Positions 43,896 to 52,114 of a stretch of 64,000 bases of DNA are shown here, one piece after another. The translations under genes and the position numbers were made by a program. The notes below the pieces were generated by a model. That model searched no databases. It was not told the origin of the DNA and was given only the letters and a program-made list of their open reading frames with translations. This DNA comes from Sulfitobacter sp. OXR-159. Lineage in GTDB: Bacteria > Pseudomonadota > Alphaproteobacteria > Rhodobacterales > Rhodobacteraceae. The stretch is from the NCBI RefSeq assembly GCF_034377145.1, contig NZ_CP139707.1, forward strand, positions 2,926,501 through 2,990,500, in the 5' to 3' direction. Positions within the stretch are counted from its first letter, which is position 1, and every line of letters begins with the position of its first letter.

Positions 43896-44854
43896 GCAGA
43901 TTTGTCGATATTGACCTCGCCCGTCTGCCCGCCATCGATGCCGTCAAGGCTCTCGACTATGAGGGCAATTTGGCCGACCGCATGGCCCGCTTCACCGAGG
44001 CAGCACGGGCGGTGGGTATTGAATACGATGCCAGCGCTCTGGAAACAGACCCAGCGGTTATCCTGATGCAGGTCGAGGCGTATTTTGATATCTTGCTGAA
44101 GCAGCGGGTCAACGATGCCGCGAAGTCGGTTCGGCTGGCGTATGCATCAGGCCACGACCTCGAGCATATCGCAGCCGAGTTCGGTGTGGCTCGCTTCGAT
44201 GGCGAGAGCGATGCTAGCCTTCGCCGGCGCAGGCAGCTAGCCGTCGAGGCGTTGTCTACAGCCGGTCCGGAGGGTGCATATCTGTTTTTCGCTCTCGCGG
44301 CCCATCCGAACGTGGGTGACGCTGCGATCTATGGCCCGCAATCGGGGCTTTGCGCCCCCGGTCAAGTGCTTGTGGTGACCGCCTCGAAGGATGGAAATGG
44401 CGTTCCAGTGCCAGCCGTGCTTGATGCGGTTGCCAATTCTCTGGACGCGCGCACGATCAAGTATGCGGACTACACGTCGCGCACCCGGCAGGTTACGCGC
44501 CAGCAAGCGATCCGGCCGCTTACGGATTGGGTCATTATCGAAGCGGCGAATGACTATCCGTTCACGATAGATGCAGTCCTCCAGGTGCCTTATGGCCCCG
44601 ACATGGAAGTCGTGCGCCGGACCGCACTCACGCGCCTCGGTGCTTATCTCGACAGTCGGCGGAAGGTCGGTATGAAGATATCCGACAGCGCGATAGCAGC
44701 CGCGCTTCACGTCACCGATACCTCTGGGGCGGCGATTGTCGATGACGTGAACCTTTACCTTTCCGCGACCGACGCCAACGGCGACATTGACCCCGGCCCA
44801 AAGGGGATCGCTCGCGCAGCCGGTATCAACGTTGAAGTGGAGGTTTTGTCTTGA
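43892..44854 (+). CDS. Baseplate assembly protein J
   Basis: 320 residues, P2 J family. FVDIDLARLPAIDAVKALDY at the start, YFDILLKQRVNDAAKSVRLA, and the C-terminal half with VRRTALTRLGAYLDSRRKVG. Full length. ATGA overlap with W and TTGA overlap with I. Confidence 0.92.
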   Translation: MSRFVDIDLARLPAIDAVKALDYEGNLADRMARFTEAARAVGIEYDASALETDPAVILMQVEAYFDILLKQRVNDAAKSVRLAYASGHDLEHIAAEFGVARFDGESDASLRRRRQLAVEALSTAGPEGAYLFFALAAHPNVGDAAIYGPQSGLCAPGQVLVVTASKDGNGVPVPAVLDAVANSLDARTIKYADYTSRTRQVTRQQAIRPLTDWVIIEAANDYPFTIDAVLQVPYGPDMEVVRRTALTRLGAYLDSRRKVGMKISDSAIAAALHVTDTSGAAIVDDVNLYLSATDANGDIDPGPKGIARAAGINVEVEVLS

Positions 44855-45477
44855 GCAAAGCTGCATCGCTTCTGCCGGTTAATGCGACCGCGTTCGAGCA
44901 ATCTCTCGCGGCGCCGGCTGATCGCGTTCTAGATATTGACGCGGACATCGTGCGCCGTGTCACCGTCGCTGATGAATGCCCACCGGATCAACTCCCCGCG
45001 CTCGCGTGGGAGTATTCCGTTGATGAATGGAGCCCTGCATGGAGCGACGAGCGTAAGCGTGCGGTTATCCGTGCATCGCTTGAAGTCCATCAGAAAAAGG
45101 GGACCGCATTCGGCTTGCGCGTCGGCATTGCCGCCGTAGGGCAGGACGTTCAGATTGAGGAATGGTTCGAATACAGCGGTCAGCCGTATCGCTTTCGTCT
45201 CGTCATTGATCTCGAGCCTGACGAGATATTCAAGCGCAAGGACACCGAGCTGATCGCCCGCGTAGCGCTGCGGTCGAAGAACGTTCGTTCTCTTCTGGAG
45301 TACATCCTGTTCCGCCGAACTCGGACGTGGGCGACGCACGTCGGCGGCGCGATACATTCGCGCCTGACGCGAACTATTGGCCCGTTCGTGGCCGATCTTA
45401 TCGTTGCGCGGCCCTATGCCCATATCGGCGCAGGGTTGAGCGCCAAAACAGTCACAACCATTTACCCCGGAGCATAA
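44851..45477 (+). CDS. Tail protein I
   Basis: 208 residues from a TTG overlapping the J stop. SLLPVNATAFEQSLAAPADR, LPALAWEYSVDEWSPAWSDE then RKRAVIRASLEVHQKKGT are the P2 I signature. Baseplate component between J and the fibre gene. Confidence 0.9.
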   Translation: MSKAASLLPVNATAFEQSLAAPADRVLDIDADIVRRVTVADECPPDQLPALAWEYSVDEWSPAWSDERKRAVIRASLEVHQKKGTAFGLRVGIAAVGQDVQIEEWFEYSGQPYRFRLVIDLEPDEIFKRKDTELIARVALRSKNVRSLLEYILFRRTRTWATHVGGAIHSRLTRTIGPFVADLIVARPYAHIGAGLSAKTVTTIYPGA

Positions 45478-45480
45478 ATC

Positions 45481-46290
45481 ATGGGCGCACTTGTTACGCT
45501 AGCAGGCCAAGGCAAGATCGCAGGCGCGATTGCCAACGGCACGGACATCGACCTTACAAGAATGGTCGTCGGCGACGGTCTAGGCAACGCTGTTGCCCCC
45601 ACCGAGACCATGACCGAATTGGTAAATGAGGTTTATGACGTGCAGCTTGCGAGCGTGGCGCGTGATGCTCAAAACGCTAATTGGTTGATCGCTGAAGCGA
45701 CGATCCCGGAGGCGGCAGGACCGTTTACGGTGCGCGAAGTTGGTCTGGTCGATGGGGACGGTGATCTGTTTGCCGTCGCGGATTATCCGGCGACAGAGAA
45801 ATTTACAGCAGCGCAGGGCATCGCCACGGCGTTGACGGTTCGGATCATCATCGTGGTCTCCGACACGGCGAACGTGTCTATCCTTTTGAACCCGAGTGAC
45901 AACGTAATCGCATCGCGCCGGGTTGACACTGGCACCGGCCTGTCCGGGGGCGGCGACTTCACACAGGATCGCACCCACGCGATTGATTGGAGCACGCTTG
46001 ATACAGCTGACACCATCGACGGCGAGGACACGATTGCTGTCCGTAAGGCGTCGGACGGATCGCACGTCCAGATGGCGCGCGAGGACTTTCTTGCGGGCCT
46101 TGGGGCCGGGACCGGCACAATCTCGGGCGGTGCGAATGTCGGAGACGGTGCTGGCGCTGTTTACAAGGGAGCGAGCGGGTCAAACCTGCAATTCCGCAAG
46201 ATCAAGGCCAGCTCCGGTGTCTCTGTCACGACAACGGGCGACAACGTGGTGGTTGGCCTAACCGATATGGCCGCGCAACTAACCGCCTAA
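45481..46290 (+). CDS. Tail fibre protein, N-terminal attachment domain
   Basis: 269 residues. LVTLAGQGKIAGAIANGTDI and REVGLVDGDGDLFAVADYP are the P2 H-type N-terminal domain that binds the baseplate; the rest is a beta-rich shaft with GTGLSGGGDFTQDRTHAIDW repeats seen in fibres. It is short for a complete fibre, so the receptor-binding part is probably on the following proteins. Confidence 0.85.
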   Translation: MGALVTLAGQGKIAGAIANGTDIDLTRMVVGDGLGNAVAPTETMTELVNEVYDVQLASVARDAQNANWLIAEATIPEAAGPFTVREVGLVDGDGDLFAVADYPATEKFTAAQGIATALTVRIIIVVSDTANVSILLNPSDNVIASRRVDTGTGLSGGGDFTQDRTHAIDWSTLDTADTIDGEDTIAVRKASDGSHVQMAREDFLAGLGAGTGTISGGANVGDGAGAVYKGASGSNLQFRKIKASSGVSVTTTGDNVVVGLTDMAAQLTA

Positions 46291-46304
46291 TTGGAGAATA
46301 ACAG

Positions 46305-47240
46305 ATGACCGCATTCAATCCTGATATCCACAAGATCGTCACGGCTTCGGGGCAGAACCTTAACTCTGCGGCCCCGGTCGATGGGCGGGTTGCCCTCGCG
46401 CGCCTACTTCAAACGTCCGGTTTTGCGGACATCAAGTTCGGCAACAGCGCGCCGGGCGACACCTCTAAGCTCTGGCACCATGACAGCCAGAATACGTTGA
46501 AGCGTTGGAACCCGTTGACCGGCGGTTGGTCGGCGCTGACCGAGGGCCAGTTCGCACTCTGGATGCACTCTAAAATGGTGGGCTCCGCGTCCCCGATGCC
46601 GGAGGTCACCCAAGCTGACCGGGTGATGATGCAGGACGTTAGTAGTGGTGAGGCGCGCTATGCGACCGTGCAATCGCTCATGTCCGCAGGCGGCAATCTC
46701 GGTTCTGGTCTAATCACCAAAGTCGCGGAGACAAAGGTTACGTCGCCCACATTTAATGTCGACGTTCTCAACGTCACCGGCGCCAAGATTTATCTGGTGC
46801 GGACTATTGGCCTGACGCTGCAAAGTCCCCCTACCCACCGCGAAGATTTTTATATGCAACTTGGCAATTCAAGCGGTTGGTTTGATAATTCCGGAGACTA
46901 TTACGATCCGGCAGTCCCTCATCTACAACTGACCGCGCAGCCGGTTAATTCACCGGCCTTCGATTATATGTATGCGGGGGACATTCTCGACGACCGTATT
47001 TTCTCGGGGCTTTTCGTTTTGAAGTTTATGAACGATCCCAACGAGCGAACTGCGATCCACGAGTTGAAAGGCGACATTACGCAACTTCTGGCTATTGAGG
47101 AGGAAGTCTCGCAGATCAACGAGGGCGTCGAGGCGGAAATCCGCACGGCAGCTACGGCGGAGGATCGCCTTCGGTTTTCCTGTGAGAGCGATGCTCCCTT
47201 TGTCGCGGGCCGTATTCAAGTTTACGCAATCGGAGCCTGA
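46305..47240 (+). CDS. Probable tail fibre/baseplate accessory protein
   Basis: 311 residues with a clear ribosome site (GGAG). The N-terminus (ARLLQTSGFADIKFGNSAPG) contains the SAPG-type peptide frequent in fibre shafts and KLWHHDSQNTLKRWNP, a link motif seen in tail fibres. The C-terminal half is unrecognised. Position in the fibre block suggests a structural role. Confidence 0.55.
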   Translation: MTAFNPDIHKIVTASGQNLNSAAPVDGRVALARLLQTSGFADIKFGNSAPGDTSKLWHHDSQNTLKRWNPLTGGWSALTEGQFALWMHSKMVGSASPMPEVTQADRVMMQDVSSGEARYATVQSLMSAGGNLGSGLITKVAETKVTSPTFNVDVLNVTGAKIYLVRTIGLTLQSPPTHREDFYMQLGNSSGWFDNSGDYYDPAVPHLQLTAQPVNSPAFDYMYAGDILDDRIFSGLFVLKFMNDPNERTAIHELKGDITQLLAIEEEVSQINEGVEAEIRTAATAEDRLRFSCESDAPFVAGRIQVYAIGA

Positions 47241-47242
47241 CA

Positions 47243-47596
47243 ATGAGCATCCGCGCTGAAATCAACCTTAGCTGCGTGTGCGGCGCGACATGGCAGGAAA
47301 CCCTTCTGTTTGACGATGTAGAAGGCGAGACTGTAACGGAGATCGACCTGACGGGGTGGGATGCGATATTGTCTATCGACCGTGGCGACCGCATCCTCGA
47401 ATACACGGTCGCCAGCGGGCACCTGCAGATTGACGGTCCCGCCGGGGCGGTCTCGCTAACCGTTCCGCCTGAAACCACAATCCGTTATCCGAACGGGGGT
47501 GCGATGCCCTACGAAATGCGCCTTACTGAGCCAGCAGGCGAGGTGCGTTCATATGTGTCCGGCACGGTGGAAGTCCTCGAAACGGTGCGGCCATGA
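47243..47596 (+). CDS. Small tail-fibre-region protein
   Basis: 117 residues. Beta-rich: [40 protein letters not shown] then [20 protein letters not shown]. Resembles BppU-like N-terminal domains used as baseplate/fibre adaptors. Overlaps the collagen-like gene by 4 bases. Confidence 0.55.
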   Translation: MSIRAEINLSCVCGATWQETLLFDDVEGETVTEIDLTGWDAILSIDRGDRILEYTVASGHLQIDGPAGAVSLTVPPETTIRYPNGGAMPYEMRLTEPAGEVRSYVSGTVEVLETVRP

Positions 47597-48093
47597 CTTT
47601 GCGCGTCACCCGCATTGCGCCGGTACTCGACGGGATCGAAACTGGCGAGGAGCAAGTTGTCGTCACGCAGGCCGTGCGCCTTAAAGGCGACAAGGGCGAT
47701 ACTGGACCACAAGGCGAGACCGGCCCGCGGGGGCCGCAGGGCGTTAAAGGCGAAACCGGATCAGTGGGACCGGAAGGACCGCAAGGCGACACTGGCCCTG
47801 TAGGCCCGGAAGGTCCGGCTGGGCCGGAAGGCCCGGAAGGCCCTGCCGGTCCGACCGACTACAATCTGCTGACTAACAAGCCGACATTCGGTGCGCTTGC
47901 CGGCAAAGACAAGGTAAACAACGGCGATTGGTCCGGCCAAGATTTGGGGATAAACAATGGCGGAACGGGGGCCAGTTCACCTTCCGGCGCGAGGTCCAAT
48001 CTTGGGATCGGAAGTATGGCGGAACGAAGCGTAACGATCAGTTCGTCCGACCCTTCGGGCGGCTCGAACGGCGACTTCTGGGCAAAGGTGTAA
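47593..48093 (+). CDS. Collagen-like tail fibre protein
   Basis: 166 residues. About 19 consecutive Gly-X-Y triplets (residues 32-88, [18 protein letters not shown] and so on) form a collagen-like triple helix; flanking parts are a beta N-terminus ([20 protein letters not shown]) and a fibre-type C-terminus with [20 protein letters not shown]. Trimeric shaft is expected. Confidence 0.88.
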   Translation: MTLRVTRIAPVLDGIETGEEQVVVTQAVRLKGDKGDTGPQGETGPRGPQGVKGETGSVGPEGPQGDTGPVGPEGPAGPEGPEGPAGPTDYNLLTNKPTFGALAGKDKVNNGDWSGQDLGINNGGTGASSPSGARSNLGIGSMAERSVTISSSDPSGGSNGDFWAKV

Positions 48094-48096
48094 GGC

Positions 48097-48852
48097 ATGG
48101 CCCAGTACGAATACGACATGTCGGCGGGCAACCCGTTCACCCGAGCAAACTATTCCCAAGGTGACACAGTTAGCCTAGTTGCCTCACCGAGCCTTATCGG
48201 TGGTCAATCGCTAAAGATAGAACTGGTGGATGGCTTATACCTGGCCAACCTCGACTTGATCCCCGACAACTACCGCGTAGATGGCTTGTCAAACACGGAC
48301 CTAGAATATTTGATTCTTGTTCGACTGTCCGGGGGGAGTTCCCGAAGCGCGTTCTTGATTCTTGCCTTCGATGACTACTCGGTAAACCTGCGGAATGAAA
48401 CCAGTGAGACTATCGTTAACCTAAACGTAAACGGAACAGCTGCCTCTGGCATTACGGGCGTAGACCCCGAAGACCAGTGGGTGTGGATGCGCTTCCGAAA
48501 GAGGGGTGACAAATGGCATGGTCAGCAGTGGGCGTACGGAACACCCGAGCCTGCGAGCGAAGCCATAACTGCAGACCTCTTTTCGGCATCGAGCAAGTAC
48601 TTAAACGATGGTTGGACTGTGGTCATAGCGTCCCGGTCCTTCACTCCGATTGATATGACCGCCTTTATCGACTTCATATCGGTCGGCACCTACGGCGACC
48701 CGGCCCCACGCGGCAAACTTCAGGAATATTACGTCAAAGACGGCGGCGTCTGGAAGCCGGTTGATACGCTCTACGCGCGCGATGGCGGCGTGTGGAAAGA
48801 GGCTGAATATCACGCCCGCGATGGCGGCGTCTGGAAGAAGGTTTACGGCTAG
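48097..48852 (+). CDS. Tail fibre protein with DGGVWK repeats
   Basis: 251 residues. The N-terminal 200 residues look like a beta-sandwich. The C-terminus has three copies of a DGGVWK motif (VKDGGVWKPV, ARDGGVWKEA, ARDGGVWKKV) at about 212, 228 and 242, encoded by near-identical DNA (GGCGGCGT(C/G)TGGAA). A receptor-contact role is likely. AT-richer than the tail genes upstream. Confidence 0.7.
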   Translation: MAQYEYDMSAGNPFTRANYSQGDTVSLVASPSLIGGQSLKIELVDGLYLANLDLIPDNYRVDGLSNTDLEYLILVRLSGGSSRSAFLILAFDDYSVNLRNETSETIVNLNVNGTAASGITGVDPEDQWVWMRFRKRGDKWHGQQWAYGTPEPASEAITADLFSASSKYLNDGWTVVIASRSFTPIDMTAFIDFISVGTYGDPAPRGKLQEYYVKDGGVWKPVDTLYARDGGVWKEAEYHARDGGVWKKVYG

Positions 48853-48857
48853 TGGAC

Positions 48858-49460
48858 ATGTATGCAGAGGTAAAAGACGGTGTGGTCGTTCGCGTGGGCC
48901 AGCGCCCTAAGTGGTTCTACGACGATGGGACGCCAGTCACTGATGAGACACTGGCAGAGCATGGTCGTCTCCCTGTCATAAGTAACCCGCAGCACGATCC
49001 TGCAACCGAAGTGGCGCTTGACCGCGATCCTTCTGAATGGACCGTCGAGGCTGACCACGTACTGGTCACTTTCGATGTATCGGCCAAACCCTCGCCCAGC
49101 CACAGAGATGTCAATCGTGAGCGGGATCGCAGGCTAGAGCGCGGTGCGCTGGTGGCTATTGATGGCTATGGCTCCATCCCCGTGCAAGGGCGCCCAGCTG
49201 ATCAAATCAACATGATCGCGCTCGGCGATACGGCGCGGGAGCTACTAGCTGCGGGCCACACGGCAGCGGTGATCCCGTTTCGGGATGCGGATAACGTAAT
49301 GCATAGCCTTACGCCGGCCCAGGTTCTCGAAATGGTCCGCAAAGGCAAGGAAGCGGCCGCAGAAATCTACGCGGTGTCGTGGGATATGAAGGACGGCACC
49401 GGCGAGTTCCCCGATGGCATCCCGTCAGACTATACCGACGATAAGCATTGGTCTGACTGA
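48858..49460 (+). CDS. Tail fibre assembly-like protein (DUF4376 type)
   Basis: 200 residues from ATG 48858; a GTG two codons earlier is possible. YAEVKDGVVVRVGQRPKWFY at the start, then HRDVNRERDRRLERGALVAI and EIYAVSWDMKDGTGEFPDG. The DUF4376-like domain is common in phage fibre chaperones. Shares one base with the next gene. Confidence 0.65.
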   Translation: MYAEVKDGVVVRVGQRPKWFYDDGTPVTDETLAEHGRLPVISNPQHDPATEVALDRDPSEWTVEADHVLVTFDVSAKPSPSHRDVNRERDRRLERGALVAIDGYGSIPVQGRPADQINMIALGDTARELLAAGHTAAVIPFRDADNVMHSLTPAQVLEMVRKGKEAAAEIYAVSWDMKDGTGEFPDGIPSDYTDDKHWSD

Positions 49461-49891
49461 TGCATACCACGCTCGCCTTCTACAAGGCGCCGGGGACTTG
49501 GCAGGATGCGGCTGTGCGTTTGATAACGCGCAGCCGTTTTTCGCATTGCGAGCTTGTTGCCATCCAGCCGCAGCCCGGCGGGTCGGCGCGGGCGGTGTCA
49601 GCATCGAAGCGCGACGGCAATTGCGTTCGCGAGCGGACGATCCAGTTTCACCGAGGCCATTGGGAGTTCGCGCGGGTCGGCATCGTTATGGGCGAGGCTT
49701 GGTCTGCAGCGCTAGACGAAGTCGGTCTGCCCTATGACATTATCGGCGCAGCGCTGTCGGCGCTGCCTGTCGATATCAAGAGCGACCGGGGCTGGTTCTG
49801 CTCTGAGCTCTGCGCCTATGCCATCGGGCTGAAGAAGCCGCACACCTACTCGCCGGGTGATCTGGCCGAAGCCTGCGGGCTGGGCCGATAG
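49460..49891 (+). CDS. Permuted NlpC/P60-type peptidase
   Basis: 143 residues. Papain-like layout in permuted order: SRFSHCELVAI (His) and GWFCSELCAYAIGL (Cys). These cut peptidoglycan peptides or related amides. Located between fibre and sheath genes, possibly tail-associated lysozyme or fibre-processing enzyme. A dispersed repeat copy follows the stop. Confidence 0.75.
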   Translation: MHTTLAFYKAPGTWQDAAVRLITRSRFSHCELVAIQPQPGGSARAVSASKRDGNCVRERTIQFHRGHWEFARVGIVMGEAWSAALDEVGLPYDIIGAALSALPVDIKSDRGWFCSELCAYAIGLKKPHTYSPGDLAEACGLGR

Positions 49892-49895
49892 GCGG

Positions 49896-49915
49896 CGGGG
49901 AACCCGCCAGAGGAA
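49896..49915 (+). repeat. Dispersed prophage repeat, copy D
   Basis: CGGGGAACCCGCCAGAGGAA between the peptidase stop and the sheath gene. Longest hairpin of the set: GGCGGG-GAA-CCCGCC. CGATGATC at 49933. Sheath ATG 79 bases after the repeat start. Confidence 0.9.
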
Positions 49916-49974
49916 AGGGGCGGCCTTCCTGTCGATGATCGCTGCAACTGGCGGCAATTTTCGAGGCGTATAAA

Positions 49975-51162
49975 ATGGCATTCCTTCACGGCGTTGAAGT
50001 GATCGAGGTGGACACCGGCGCGCGGTCGATCCGGACGGTTCGATCTGGTGTAATCGGCATTGTGGGGACCGCGCCTGACGCGGACGCCGCTGCCTTCCCC
50101 ATAAACACTCCGGTTCTGATTGCGGGTTCGCGTACCGAAGCGGCCAAGCTGGACGCAGTCGGCGATGGTAAAGGCACTCTACCGGCCGCGCTTGATGGCA
50201 TCTTCGACCAGATCGGCGCGGTCGTGATCGTGGTCCGTGTCGAAGAGGGCGCCGACGAGGACGCTACGCTGGCGAATGTTGCGGGCGGTGTGAACGCAGC
50301 TACTGGCAATTATGAGGGCGTCCACGCTCTGGCCGGCGCCGAGTCAGTCGTCGGGCATACCCCCCGCATCCTGATCGCTCCGGGTTGGACGCACCAGCGA
50401 CCCACCTCGGCCGCGAACCCGGTCGTGTCCGAGCTCGAAGGCATCGCGGCCCGCCTGCGCGCGATCATCGTCGCTGATGGGCCGAACACAACGGACGACG
50501 AAGCGCAGACTTACGCGGGCGATTGGGGAACCTCCGGCCGCGTCTACGTGGTCGATCCTTGGGTCAAGGTTTTGGACGGCGATGGCGCTGTCGTGGTCGA
50601 GCCGAGCTCGGCGCGGATCGCGGGCGTGATCGCGCGCACCGACAACGACGCCGGCTTCTGGCACTCCCCCTCCAACAAGGGCGTCTTTGGCATCGTCGGG
50701 ACCGCGCGTCCGGTGGACTTCAAGCTGGGGGATGCGGTTTCCCGCGCCAACCTTTTGAACGAGAATGACGTGGCCACGATCATCCGGCAGGACGGCTTCC
50801 GGCTCTGGGGCAACCGAGTGCCGACCGAGGACCCGAAGTGGCAGTTCATCTCGGTGCGCCGGACGGCCGATATTCTCCACGAAAGTCTGCAGCGCGCTCA
50901 TATGTGGGCCGTGGACCGCAACATCACGAAAACGTATCTGGAGGACGTCGCTGACGGCGTGAACGGGTACATTGCCCAGCTGGTCGAGCTCGGCGCCTTG
51001 CTTGGCGGTCGCTGCTTTCCCGACCCGGACCTGAACACTCCCGCGGCCATCGCCGAGGGCAAGGTCTATTTTAACCTCGATTTCACCCCGCCGTATCCGG
51101 CCGAGCACATCACGTTCCGCTCGCATCTGGTGGATACCTACATCACGGAGGCTCTTAGCTAA
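49975..51162 (+). CDS. Tail sheath protein FI
   Basis: 395 residues, P2 FI family. FLHGVEVIEVDTGARSIRTV at the start, then APGWTHQRPTSAANPVVSEL and, near the C-terminus, CFPDPDLNTPAAIAEGKVYF followed by TPPYPAEHITFRSHLV. Contractile tail sheath; confirms a myovirus. Confidence 0.95.
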   Translation: MAFLHGVEVIEVDTGARSIRTVRSGVIGIVGTAPDADAAAFPINTPVLIAGSRTEAAKLDAVGDGKGTLPAALDGIFDQIGAVVIVVRVEEGADEDATLANVAGGVNAATGNYEGVHALAGAESVVGHTPRILIAPGWTHQRPTSAANPVVSELEGIAARLRAIIVADGPNTTDDEAQTYAGDWGTSGRVYVVDPWVKVLDGDGAVVVEPSSARIAGVIARTDNDAGFWHSPSNKGVFGIVGTARPVDFKLGDAVSRANLLNENDVATIIRQDGFRLWGNRVPTEDPKWQFISVRRTADILHESLQRAHMWAVDRNITKTYLEDVADGVNGYIAQLVELGALLGGRCFPDPDLNTPAAIAEGKVYFNLDFTPPYPAEHITFRSHLVDTYITEALS

Positions 51163-51668
51163 TGGCTGCGCGCGATATCCTGAAAAACTTTAACCTGTTC
51201 GTGGACGGGCGCGGCTACGCCGGCAACGTCTCCGAATACACCCCGCCCAACCTCGCGGTGCAGACCGAGGATCACCGGGCCGGTGGCATGGACGCGCCGA
51301 TTGCGCTCGATATGGGGATGGAGGGGCTTGAGGCGTCCTTCGTCCTCACCGCCTATGATTTCGACGTGCTGTCGATCTGGGGCGTCGAGGAAGGCCGGGG
51401 CGTCAACTTCACCGCGCGTGGTTCTGTCGAGAGCTACGATGGGACAGTCAAAGCCGCGGTGCATCGCCTGCGCGGCAAGGTGACCCGCATCGAGCGCGGC
51501 ACCTGGACACCGGGCCAGCCTGCCCGGCTCACCATCACCGTACGCCTCGATGCTTACTCGGAAGAGCTCGGCGGGCGCCAAATTCACGACATCGATGTGC
51601 CGAACATGAAGCGCGTGATTAACGGCGTGGATCAGTTGGAAGCGCGGCGCACCGCGCTCGGAATGTAA
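51162..51668 (+). CDS. Tail tube protein FII
   Basis: 168 residues, P2 FII family. ILKNFNLFVDGRGYAGNVSE and VTRIERGTWTPGQPARLTIT; YSEELGGRQIHDIDVPNMKR at the C-terminus. Start overlaps the sheath stop by one base (TAATG). Confidence 0.93.
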   Translation: MAARDILKNFNLFVDGRGYAGNVSEYTPPNLAVQTEDHRAGGMDAPIALDMGMEGLEASFVLTAYDFDVLSIWGVEEGRGVNFTARGSVESYDGTVKAAVHRLRGKVTRIERGTWTPGQPARLTITVRLDAYSEELGGRQIHDIDVPNMKRVINGVDQLEARRTALGM

Positions 51669-51677
51669 GGAGGGCGC

Positions 51678-51977
51678 ATGTCCAAAGATCAAAAAGAAAA
51701 AAATGGTCTGCCGACCTACATCACCGAAGGGGCCGATGGCTCCTACACAGTCGATCTGGTTCGGGGTCTGGAAATCGCCGGCACGAAGGTGACCAAGCTG
51801 AAACTTCGCGAGCCCTCTCTAGAAGATCAGCTGGCATCACAGCAAGCGGGTGGAAGCGCCGACACCGAAATCGCCTTGATCGCCAATCTCGCCGAGATCA
51901 GTCCAACCGACCTGCACTCTGCGAAAATGCGGGACTACGCGCGTCTGCAGAAGGCTTTAGATTTTTTTTACGGCTGA
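51678..51977 (+). CDS. Tail assembly chaperone E
   Basis: 99 residues, P2 gpE family. YTVDLVRGLEIAGTKVTKLK, LREPSLEDQLASQQAGGSAD and LAEISPTDLHSAKMRDYARL. Ends at TGA 51975. Contains the slippery T-run near its end that allows synthesis of E+E'. Confidence 0.85.
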   Translation: MSKDQKEKNGLPTYITEGADGSYTVDLVRGLEIAGTKVTKLKLREPSLEDQLASQQAGGSADTEIALIANLAEISPTDLHSAKMRDYARLQKALDFFYG

Positions 51978-52114
51978 CCCCGGAGCAGATACGTGCGGGC
52001 GCTCTGGCGCTGGCGCGGCACACCGGCTGGGGTCAGTCTGAAATACTTGGGATGCGGGTGTCGCGCTTCCTTTGGTGGATCGAGGGGCTAAGCGATGGCG
52101 CAACAAAAACTTAA
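51678..52114 (+). CDS. E+E' tail chaperone made by -1 frameshift
   Basis: At 51962-51968 the E frame reads T_TTT_TTT. Slipping -1 there continues into an ORF ending at TAA 52112-52114, with LTPEQIRAGALALARHTGWG then QSEILGMRVSRFLWWIEGLS. This is a good match in style to the P2 E' extension. It has no start codon of its own, and the tape measure gene overlaps its end at 52095. E+E' and E together chaperone the tape measure. Confidence 0.82.

Noticed and set aside
26296..49916. The dispersed repeats as a CRISPR array
   Set aside because: Copies are kilobases apart, partly inside genes, with no spacers and no cas genes.
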